Positions 57,774 to 64,000 of a stretch of 64,000 bases of DNA are shown here, one piece after another (position 1 is the first letter of the stretch; each line of letters starts with the position of its first letter). Source of the stretch: Streptomyces gardneri (GTDB lineage Bacteria; Actinomycetota; Actinomycetes; Streptomycetales; Streptomycetaceae); assembly GCF_006539185.1 (NCBI RefSeq), contig NZ_BJMN01000031.1, positions 62,001 to 126,000 of the forward strand, given 5' to 3'. The notes beneath the pieces are model-generated. The model made no database searches, had not been told where the DNA came from, and was given only the letters and a program-made list of their open reading frames with translations. Both the position numbers and the translations under genes were made by a program.

Positions 57774-59222
57774 TCACTTCAGCGCCGCGGCCATCATCTT
57801 CTGCGCCACGGGGGCCGCCAGGCCGTTGCCGCTGACCTCGGAGCGGGCGGCGCCCGAGTCCTCGATCATCACCGCGACGGCGACCTGCTTCCCGGTCGAG
57901 GGGTCCTTCGCGTAGGAGGTGAACCAGGCGTACGGAGTCTTGCTGTTGTTCTCGCCGTGCTGGGCCGTGCCCGTCTTGCCGCCGACCTCGGCCCCGGAGA
58001 CCGCCGCGTTGGTGCCGGTGCCCTTCTCCACCACCGTCTGCATCGCGCTCCGCAGCTGCTCCGCCGTCGAGGAGGAGACGATCCGCGTGGTGTCCCCGTC
58101 GTCGAACGAGGTGAGGGCGTCGCCGTCGGAGTCGACGACCTCCGAGACCATGTGCGGGGCGGCCAGGAGGCCGTCGTTGGCGATCGCGGCCGACACCATG
58201 GCCATCTGGAGCGGGGTGGCGGTGACGTCGAACTGCCCGATGCCGGTGAGCGCCGTCTGCGCCGCGTCCATGCCCGAGGGGTACACGCTCGCGTAGGCGC
58301 GGACCGGGACGTCGAGCTCGGCGTTGTTGAAGCCGAACTTCTCCGCCATCGCCTTCACCTTGTCCTGCCCCAGGTCCGCGGCCATCTTGGCGAAGACGTT
58401 GTTGCAGGAGTACTGGAGCGCGGTACGGATCGTGGCGTTCTCGCAGGGCGCGGAGGCGTTCTCGTTCTTCAGCACGGTCCGGGTGTTCGGCAGCGTGTAC
58501 GGGTCGGGGCTCTTCGTCGCCGTGTCCACCGAGCCGTACAGCCCGTCCTCCAGGGCCGCCGCCGCGACGACCAGCTTGAAGGTGGAGCCGGGCGGGAGCG
58601 GCTGGCGCAGGGCCCGGTTGACCATCGGCTTGTCCTCGTCGGTCGTCAGCTCCTGCCAGGCGGCGCCGTCCGCCGTCCCGGCGATCTTCGACGGGTCGTA
58701 CGACGGGGTCGACACCATGGCCAGGATCCGGCCGGTGGCGGGGTCGACCGCGACGGCCGCGCCCTTCGTGTTCCCGAGGGCCCGGTAGGCGGCCTTCTGC
58801 ACGTCCGGGTCGATCGTGGTGACGACGGTGCCGGGCTCCTGCTGCTTGCGGGTCACCGCGTCCACCGGGTTCTTCAGCCGGTCGTCGGTGCCGTCGAGGA
58901 CGTCGTCGTAGATGCCCTCCAGCTGTGTGGCGCCGTACGCCTGCGAGCTGTAGCCCGTGACCGCCGCGTAGAGCTCGCCGTCCGTGTAGGTGCGCTTGTA
59001 CGCGAGATCGCCTCCCTCCGTCTTCTTCGAGCCGGTGACCGGCGAACCGGCCACGACGATGTTGCCCAGCGGCTGCGCGTACTGCGCGATGGTCTTCCGC
59101 CGGTTCTTCGAGTCGTCCGCCAGCGCCTGGCCTTCGTAGAACTGCACCCAGGTCGCCCGCCCCAGGAGGGCGAGCACCAGGATCAGCACGAAGACCGACG
59201 TGTGCCTGATCGTCTTGTTCAT
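57774..59222 (-). CDS. Class B penicillin-binding protein (PbpA type)
   Basis: A 482-residue peptidoglycan transpeptidase with one N-terminal membrane anchor (about 8-26), a dimerisation region, and a C-terminal transpeptidase domain. Active-site motifs are S-x2-K in PPGSTFKLV, S-C-N in QYSCNNVF and K-T-G in GGKTGTAQ. Its short length and sequence fit the PbpA group that is usually next to ftsW/rodA and pknB; here it stands alone, so it is an extra paralogue. ATG 59222. Confidence 0.92.
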   Translation of the reverse strand: MNKTIRHTSVFVLILVLALLGRATWVQFYEGQALADDSKNRRKTIAQYAQPLGNIVVAGSPVTGSKKTEGGDLAYKRTYTDGELYAAVTGYSSQAYGATQLEGIYDDVLDGTDDRLKNPVDAVTRKQQEPGTVVTTIDPDVQKAAYRALGNTKGAAVAVDPATGRILAMVSTPSYDPSKIAGTADGAAWQELTTDEDKPMVNRALRQPLPPGSTFKLVVAAAALEDGLYGSVDTATKSPDPYTLPNTRTVLKNENASAPCENATIRTALQYSCNNVFAKMAADLGQDKVKAMAEKFGFNNAELDVPVRAYASVYPSGMDAAQTALTGIGQFDVTATPLQMAMVSAAIANDGLLAAPHMVSEVVDSDGDALTSFDDGDTTRIVSSSTAEQLRSAMQTVVEKGTGTNAAVSGAEVGGKTGTAQHGENNSKTPYAWFTSYAKDPSTGKQVAVAVMIEDSGAARSEVSGNGLAAPVAQKMMAAALK

Positions 59223-59350
59223 CGCACCAAGGGGGACGAACGAGCCGGTGGGGGACGTTCCGGATGTGTTCGGTTTCTCAGGGAACCTTCATCCTGGTTC
59301 GTCCCGGCCGCGGGGCGCGCCGGTCCCTGTCGCCGGGCCGCACCACCCCC

Positions 59351-59394
59351 GGCCGCGGGGCCGCCGCACCCTGGCCGCGGGGCCGCCGCACACC
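59351..59394. repeat. 22-bp tandem repeat, two copies
   Basis: The unit starting GGCCGCGGGGCCGCCGCAC occurs at 59351-59372 and 59373-59394, with a partial copy near 59306. Each contains a GGCC-GCGG-GGCC dyad. It lies between the response regulator stop and the PBP promoter region and may act as terminator. Confidence 0.7.
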
Positions 59395-59395
59395 G

Positions 59396-60061
59396 TCATC
59401 CCGCCCGCACGAACCCCGACTCGTACGCCAGGATCACGGCCTGCGTCCGGTCCCGGGCGCCCAGCTTCGCCAGGACCGCCGCCACGTGCGACTTGACCGT
59501 CGCCGGGCCGACGCCGATCCGCTCGGCGATCTCGGCGTTCGTCAGGCCCGTCGCCACCTGCCGCAGCACCTCCGCCTCCCGCTCGGTGAGCCGCGCCACC
59601 CAGGGCGCCGCCGCCGGAGCGCGCCGGGCGTGCTCGGCCGCCAGACCCCGTACCGCCGCCGGGTAGAGCAGCGAGTCGCTCCTGGCGACCAGCCGGACCG
59701 CGCTCACCAGCTCCTCCGCCGCCGCCCGCTTCAGCAGGAAGCCGGCCGCGCCGACGCGCAGCGCGTCGTACACGTAGGAGTCGTTCTCGAAGGTCGTCAC
59801 GACCACGATCCGGGGCGGCTCCGCCATCCCCGACAGGATCTGCTCGGTGGCCCGGATCCCGTCGATCTCCGGCATCCGCACGTCCATCAGCACGACGTCC
59901 GGCCGCGCCGCCCGCACCACCGACACCGCCTCGGCGCCCGTCGAGGCCTCGCCGACGACCTCCAGATCGGGCTCCGCGTCCAGGATGACCCGCAGCGCCG
60001 TCCGCACCATCCGCTCGTCGTCGGCGAGCACGACCCGCACCGGCCGCACCTCCGCGCTCAC
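59396..60061 (-). CDS. NarL/LuxR-type response regulator
   Basis: A 221-residue two-component regulator. The receiver (1-120) has DDE near residue 14, the phospho-acceptor Asp in VVLMDVRMPEIDG and the Lys in GFLLKRA. The LuxR helix-turn-helix is about 155-215 (LTEREAEVLRQVATGLTNAEIAERIGVGPATVKSHVAAVLAKLG). GTG 60061 overlaps the kinase stop as GTGA. Confidence 0.94.
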   Translation of the reverse strand: MSAEVRPVRVVLADDERMVRTALRVILDAEPDLEVVGEASTGAEAVSVVRAARPDVVLMDVRMPEIDGIRATEQILSGMAEPPRIVVVTTFENDSYVYDALRVGAAGFLLKRAAAEELVSAVRLVARSDSLLYPAAVRGLAAEHARRAPAAAPWVARLTEREAEVLRQVATGLTNAEIAERIGVGPATVKSHVAAVLAKLGARDRTQAVILAYESGFVRAG

Positions 60062-61299
60062 CGGGGGATCCTCACCGCGAGGCGCCACACGCCGTCCACC
60101 GGACCCGCCACGGCGGTGCCGCCGAGCAGCCGGGCCCGTTCGCCGACCCCGCGCAGGCCGCGCCCGCCGTGCGGGCGGGCGACCGGGGGCCGCTCGGGCA
60201 GGGGGTTCTCCATGGTGATCTCCAACTCCTCGGTACGGGCGTCGAGCCGTACGGTGACGGGCGTGCCGCCCGCATGTCGGGCCGCGTTCGTCAGCCCTTC
60301 CTGGACGATCCGGTACGCCTCCCGCGACAGCACCTCCGGTACGGGGCCGAGGGCCCCGTCCACCGTCAGCGCCACCCGCGGTCCGGCGCCGCGCACGAGG
60401 GCCTCCAGGGCGTCGAGCCCCGGGCCCACGCCCTCCTCGACCTCCTCGCCGCGCCGCAGCAGGCCGAGGACCCCGTCCAGCTCCCCGACGGTGCGCCGGG
60501 TGGTCTCCTCGATCGCGGTCAGCGCCTCCCGGACGAACTCCAGGTCGGCCGCGTCGCCCGTGTCGAGGACCCGGCGGGCCGCGCCCGCCTGGAGGGTGAC
60601 CGCGCTGAGGGCGTGGCCGACCGAGTCGTGCAGCTCGCGGGCGAGCCGGTTGCGCGATTCCGCCTCCGCCGCGCGCCGCTCGGCCGCCGCGAGCCGGTCC
60701 GCGGGGCTCGGCCCGAGCAGCCGGAGCGCCTGCCGGGCGAGCAGCGCCCCGGTCGCGGCGGCGGTGGCGGCGAGCGCCAGCAGCATGAGCAGACCCGCGG
60801 GGAGCGCCGCCCAGAGCATCCAGGGCCGGTCGAGCCCCCAGTACCGGCCGACCTCCGACTCCCGCAGGGCCGGCCAGAGGGGCAGCGCCGCGAGCGACAC
60901 CGCGAACGGCGGCAGGGCCAGGGACGCCCCGCTGATCAGCGCGCCCGCGCCCACGTGCAGCGTGAACCAGCCGGCCGTCCGGGCCTTCGCGTCGCGGCCC
61001 CGGGCCGGACCGTCCGCGAGCCGGTCCGCCGGAATCCCGCACAGTGCCCGCGCCACCGCCACCGACATGGGCCGGGCCAGCGGGAACAACGCGGTGACCG
61101 CGGCGAGCGGCAGCCCGATCGCGTACGCCCCGAACTGCACGGCGACACTGCCCCCGAACATCCCCGGGGAGTCGAGGAAGGCCCCCAGGGCGATCGTGCC
61201 GACCAGCCAGTACGGCATGAACAGCGCGCCGCCCAGGATCAGATGGAGCCAGCGCAGCCTGGCCCGCTGCCCGAACAGGGCGATCGCGCACCGCCTCAC
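60058..61299 (-). CDS. Sensor histidine kinase (HisKA_3)
   Basis: A 413-residue kinase with four to five membrane segments in the first 200 residues and no large outside domain. The phospho-accepting His is in RLARELHDSVGHALSAVTLQAG. The ATPase region has EGLTNAARHAGG and GGRGLRGVGERARLLGG. GTG 61299 overlaps the stop of the membrane protein gene ahead of it, and its own stop overlaps the regulator start, so all three genes are coupled. Confidence 0.92.
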   Translation of the reverse strand: MRRCAIALFGQRARLRWLHLILGGALFMPYWLVGTIALGAFLDSPGMFGGSVAVQFGAYAIGLPLAAVTALFPLARPMSVAVARALCGIPADRLADGPARGRDAKARTAGWFTLHVGAGALISGASLALPPFAVSLAALPLWPALRESEVGRYWGLDRPWMLWAALPAGLLMLLALAATAAATGALLARQALRLLGPSPADRLAAAERRAAEAESRNRLARELHDSVGHALSAVTLQAGAARRVLDTGDAADLEFVREALTAIEETTRRTVGELDGVLGLLRRGEEVEEGVGPGLDALEALVRGAGPRVALTVDGALGPVPEVLSREAYRIVQEGLTNAARHAGGTPVTVRLDARTEELEITMENPLPERPPVARPHGGRGLRGVGERARLLGGTAVAGPVDGVWRLAVRIPR

Positions 61300-62261
61300 G
61301 CCTCGGCGCTCCGCCGCCGCAGGAACACGGCCACGCACGCGGCCAGCAGGAACCCGGTGATCATCTGGCCAGCGTAGGACAGCTGTGCGAGGGCCGGGAC
61401 CTGCTTGGCGACATCGGTCTCGGGCTGGAGCGCGACGAGCGACATGTACGCGCCCCAGCAGCCCATCGCGCCGGTGGAGACCCAGGCCAGGGCGAGGACG
61501 GGCCGCACGCCAAGCCGCGCGGGCCGGCGCAGGACGAGGAGGAGGGTGAAGACGACGGCGGCGACGAGGAAGGCGAGGTGCACGGCGCTCAGGACGTAGA
61601 AGTCCGGGTCCCGTTCGGCGGCTCGCCGGGCGGAGAGGCCCGTGGTCGAGCCGGAGAGCCAGATCAGCTGGACCGTCGCGGGGAGGAGCGCGACCACCGC
61701 GCCGGCGAGGGCGACGGCCCGTACGCCGGGCCCGGAGGTGCGGGCGGACAGCTCGCCGAGGCGGCCCTGCCAGACGTGGCCCCAGCGGTCCCGGGAGTAG
61801 AGGACGAAGAGGGTGCCGAGGGTGAGGCCCTGGAGGATGAAGCCGCCGTAGACGACGGCGAAGACCCAGTCGTCCAGGAAGGGTTCGCTGGCGGCGGCGG
61901 CCCGTTCGTCGCCGCTGAGGAGCGCGACCGCGAGCTGCGCCGGGTACCCCGCCATGATCGGGGTGAGGAGGCCGGTCGCGGCCCACATGGGGAAGGCGAG
62001 CAGCCAGGCCCGCACCCGAAGGCCCCACGCCTGGGTCAGCAGCAGGGCGAGGACGACGACGACGATGTCGGCGAGGACCGAGATCGAGTTGGCGACGGCG
62101 AGCAGCGTCCGGTGCTCCAGGAGCTCGCTCCCGGCCGGGATGCCGAGCGTGCCGCCCGCCACCCAGACGATCTTGAGCGAGATGTACGGGAGGCAGGCGA
62201 CGATCGCGAGGACGCGCAGCACGCGTCGGAGGAGGGAGGGCCGGTACCCGGTCGGTGTCAT
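61296..62261 (-). CDS. Membrane protein coupled to the two-component system
   Basis: A 321-residue protein with eight probable helices. Two loops are outside and charged (LLSGDERAAAASEPFLDDW; GLSARRAAERDPDF). I do not know a named family. It is first in the three-gene operon with kinase and regulator, overlapping the kinase start by four bases. It may be the sensing partner or the target of the system. ATG 62261. Confidence 0.75.
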   Translation of the reverse strand: MTPTGYRPSLLRRVLRVLAIVACLPYISLKIVWVAGGTLGIPAGSELLEHRTLLAVANSISVLADIVVVVLALLLTQAWGLRVRAWLLAFPMWAATGLLTPIMAGYPAQLAVALLSGDERAAAASEPFLDDWVFAVVYGGFILQGLTLGTLFVLYSRDRWGHVWQGRLGELSARTSGPGVRAVALAGAVVALLPATVQLIWLSGSTTGLSARRAAERDPDFYVLSAVHLAFLVAAVVFTLLLVLRRPARLGVRPVLALAWVSTGAMGCWGAYMSLVALQPETDVAKQVPALAQLSYAGQMITGFLLAACVAVFLRRRSAEA

Positions 62262-62350
62262 GGCTCCACGCTCCCGCGAGGACCGCCGGGGCCACGTCCT
62301 GCCGTGTGCTGAACCGCCTCCGCCGCACGGGGGAGAGGCCCTCCGACCAG

Positions 62351-62405
62351 GGTCAGAATTGACCCATGATTTGGCTGCTCAATTGACCCCTTTGTAGCGG
62401 TCAAT
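62351..62405. promoter_or_regulatory. Repeated TTGACC/GGTCAA sites before the cupin gene
   Basis: GGTCAGAATTGACC (62351-62364) is a near-perfect 14-bp dyad. ATTGACC-N10-GGTCAAT spans 62382-62405. A TAGAGT hexamer at 62413-62418 is a good -10 for a start at or near ATG 62426, so these sites cover the -35 region. The regulator is unknown. Confidence 0.6.
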
Positions 62406-62425
62406 GGCTCACTAGAGTAGTGATC

Positions 62426-62923
62426 ATGAACGAGATCGCGACCTTCGCCCCGCTCCTGACCCGTGCCGCCACCGCCGAGACCACCGCCGACCCGAGCAGC
62501 GTGATGACGCTCCTCGCCGACTCCGACACCACCGGCGGGCAGCTCACCAGCTACCGCTCCTCGTTCGCGAAGGGCGCGGTCGGCGCCCCGGCGCACTTCC
62601 ACACCAAGGCCTCGGAGATGTTCTTCGTCCTCGGCGGCTCGCTCCAGGTCCTCGTCGGCGAGGAGCTGACCGTCCTGGAGGAGGGCGACTTCCTCCTGGT
62701 CCCGCCGCACACCCCGCACGCCTTCGCGGCGGCGCCCGGCGCCGAGGCCGACGTCCTCTTCGCCTTCACGCCCGGCATGGCCCGCTTCGACTACCTGCGC
62801 CTGCTCGGCCGGGTCATGCGCGGCGAGGCGAGCTTCGAGGAGATCAAGGCGTCCTCGGAGCAGTACGACAACCACTACGTGGACAGCCCGGTGTGGCAGC
62901 AGGCCCTCGCCGAGCGGGGCTGA
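62426..62923 (+). CDS. Cupin-domain protein
   Basis: A 165-residue protein with a single cupin barrel: motif 1 PAHFHTKASEMFFVLGGSLQVLV and motif 2 DFLLVPPHTPHAFAAAPG, giving the two-His-Glu-His metal set. It resembles quercetinase-like cupins. ATG 62426 is favoured over GTG 62420; no ribosome site is present and the -10 lies seven bases upstream, so the message is probably leaderless. Substrate unknown. Confidence 0.85.
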   Translation: MNEIATFAPLLTRAATAETTADPSSVMTLLADSDTTGGQLTSYRSSFAKGAVGAPAHFHTKASEMFFVLGGSLQVLVGEELTVLEEGDFLLVPPHTPHAFAAAPGAEADVLFAFTPGMARFDYLRLLGRVMRGEASFEEIKASSEQYDNHYVDSPVWQQALAERG

Positions 62924-62931
62924 ATCCTTCG

Positions 62932-62962
62932 GGGCCGGCCCGTGTGGGGCCGGCCCGGGCCG
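62932..62962. terminator. Hairpin between cupin and IclR genes
   Basis: Two copies of the self-complementary GGGCCGGCCC, separated by GTGTG, lie between the two convergent stops and can fold into a 10-bp stem. Confidence 0.7.
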
Positions 62963-63733
62963 TCAGAGGCGGCGGGTCGCCAGCGTCAGCCGGTCCCGTG
63001 CGTCGAAGAGCGCGTCCTTGATCATCTGCTCATGGGCCGGGGTGAGCCGCGCCACCGGCACCGAGCAGCTGATCGCGTCCCGCGCCGGGGTCCGGTACGG
63101 GATCGCGATCCCGAAGCAGCGCAGTCCGAGCGTGTTCTCCTCGCGGTCCACCGAGAAGCCCTGCTCGCGGATGACGCGCAGCTCCTCGATGAGCTCCTCG
63201 CGGTCGGTGATCGTGTGCTCGGTCAGCGCCGGCAGCGTCTCCGGGAGCAGCTTGCGCACCTGCTCGTCGGTGTGGGTGGCGAGCAGCGCCTTGCCGAGCG
63301 AGGTCGAGTGCGCGGGCAGCCGGCGCCCGACCCGGGTGAACGGCCGCAGGTAGTGCTGGGACTGACGGGTCGCCAGATAGACCACGTTGGTGCCGTCGAG
63401 CCGCGCGAGGTGGATGGTCTCCGTGGTGTCGTCGGAGAGCCGGTCCAGCGTCGGCCGGGCGGCGGCCACGACCTCGTCGCCGTCGATGTACGAGGTGCCG
63501 ACGAGCAGCGCCCGCACCCCGATGCCGTACCGCGTGCCGGTGGCGTCCGTCTCCACCCAGCCCAGCTCGACCAGGGTGCGCAGCAGCATGTAGAGGCTGG
63601 ACTTGGGGTAGCCGACGGCCTCCTGGACGGCGGCGAGCGAGTGCATCCCGGGGCGCCCGGCGAAGTACTCCAGCAGCTCCACGGTCCGCACCGCGGACTT
63701 CACCTGTGCCCCACCCGCGTCGGCAGTCGCCAT
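62963..63733 (-). CDS. IclR family regulator
   Basis: A 256-residue IclR protein. The winged helix is residues 10-70 (VKSAVRTVELLEYFAGRPGMHSLAAVQEAVGYPKSSLYMLLRTLVELGWVE). The ligand domain has RVGRRLPAHSTSLGKALLA and the C-terminal VDREENTLGLRCFGIAIPYRT, both family hallmarks. ATG 63733 with gggcgaggg upstream. It is divergent from the aldehyde dehydrogenase gene and likely controls it. Confidence 0.93.
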   Translation of the reverse strand: MATADAGGAQVKSAVRTVELLEYFAGRPGMHSLAAVQEAVGYPKSSLYMLLRTLVELGWVETDATGTRYGIGVRALLVGTSYIDGDEVVAAARPTLDRLSDDTTETIHLARLDGTNVVYLATRQSQHYLRPFTRVGRRLPAHSTSLGKALLATHTDEQVRKLLPETLPALTEHTITDREELIEELRVIREQGFSVDREENTLGLRCFGIAIPYRTPARDAISCSVPVARLTPAHEQMIKDALFDARDRLTLATRRL

Positions 63734-63841
63734 GACCCTCGCCCCTTTTTCCGTTGTCCGGTCGTCCCGGTGGCCGCCCCGGCCCCTTGTGGAGACGGTC
63801 GGGCCGTCAATAGAGTCCCTCGCAGACGCGTTCATCTACGA

Positions 63842-63866
63842 GAACGCTGTTCAGAATAGCGAACAG
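63842..63866. promoter_or_regulatory. IclR-type operator
   Basis: CTGTTC-N8-GAACAG at 63847-63866 overlaps a second dyad GAACGCTGTTC at 63842-63852. The sites sit directly before the aldehyde dehydrogenase start and about 110 bp upstream of the IclR gene. Confidence 0.6.
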
Positions 63867-63876
63867 GGGCGTGGCG

Positions 63877-64000
63877 GTGGCGGCAGAACCAGTGTGGAGT
63901 GTGGACCCCCGGACGGGGAAGCCGCGCGAGCAGGTTGCGGTGGAGGCCACAGCGGACGAGGTCGACCGCGCGGTCAGAGCCGCGCACGGCGCCCGGGACG
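63877..64000 (+). CDS. Aldehyde dehydrogenase, 5' part only
   Basis: The first 41 residues of a protein starting MAAEPVWSVDPRTGKPREQVAVEATADEVDRAVRAAH. This is the N-terminus of NADP-type aldehyde dehydrogenases of the 2,5-dioxopentanoate (2-oxoglutarate semialdehyde) group. GTG 63877 has agggg at a proper distance; GTG 63871 is an alternative two codons earlier. The catalytic domain lies outside the window. In context with kdgD it may complete uronate oxidation to 2-oxoglutarate. Confidence 0.7.
   Translation, partial: MAAEPVWSVDPRTGKPREQVAVEATADEVDRAVRAAHGARD

Noticed and set aside
1..64000. tRNA, rRNA, insertion sequences, prophage or integrative element
   Set aside because: No cloverleaf-like CCA-ended stretch, transposase, integrase or phage gene was recognised by eye; a tRNAscan or IS search would settle it.

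Overview
The window is chromosomal DNA of a high-GC actinomycete, almost certainly a Streptomyces. The evidence is a third codon position that is nearly always G or C, GTG and TTG starts, ATGA/GTGA-coupled genes, SpoIIE-type phosphatases, DmdR- and PHO-type boxes, and the gene order tpiA-secG / pgi / pgl-opcA-zwf-tal-tkt / ctaB / ctaA / ABC transporter / sufR-suf operon. Much of that order is also found in Mycobacterium, so the first ~26.6 kb is ancestral actinobacterial core genome.

Region 1 (1-14.3 kb) is central carbon metabolism: the end of tpiA, secG, an RbpA-like RNA polymerase binder, an MFS exporter, pgi with two PH-domain membrane proteins, and the opposite-strand pentose phosphate operon tkt-tal-zwf-opcA-pgl. 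ctaB is divergent from tkt and its partner ctaA lies at 17 kb. Together they make heme O and heme A for cytochrome oxidase. Between them are a small conserved protein, an amidohydrolase-like protein and an Imm49-like immunity protein.

Region 2 (18-26.6 kb) holds an ABC-2 exporter divergent from the iron-sulfur assembly operon sufR-sufB-sufD-(Rieske ferredoxin)-sufC-sufS-sufU-(DUF59 protein). The intergenic region has a perfect 19-bp iron-box palindrome. A CAAC-N6-GTTG SufR-type operator ends on the first base of the sufR start codon. Together these suggest iron and cluster-status control of Fe-S assembly.

Region 3 (26.7-45 kb) is accessory: an SMR efflux pump with its TetR repressor and twin operators, a rare SDR-alpha/beta hydrolase fusion with a TetR gene and matching operators, dapD and a dapA paralogue, an SDR pseudogene broken by a small palindromic element, a secreted nuclease/phosphatase, a PhoX-like phosphatase with a PHO-box-like repeat and a TTA codon, GntR-acdS (ACC deaminase), a double-TerD protein, and an AraC regulator.

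Region 4 (45-64 kb) contains a probable hexuronate oxidation route spread over several units (uronate dehydrogenase, kdgD, and an IclR gene divergent from an aldehyde dehydrogenase cut by the window edge). It also holds a GntR-controlled deaminase, two coupled PAS/GAF SpoIIE phosphatases, an MFS exporter, a class B penicillin-binding protein, a three-gene membrane protein/histidine kinase/LuxR regulator operon, and a cupin gene. No tRNA, rRNA, CRISPR array, insertion sequence or prophage was seen. The most notable items are regulatory (iron box plus SufR operator; PHO box plus TTA codon; paired TetR and GntR operators), two broken genes, and an unknown protein coupled to kdgD.
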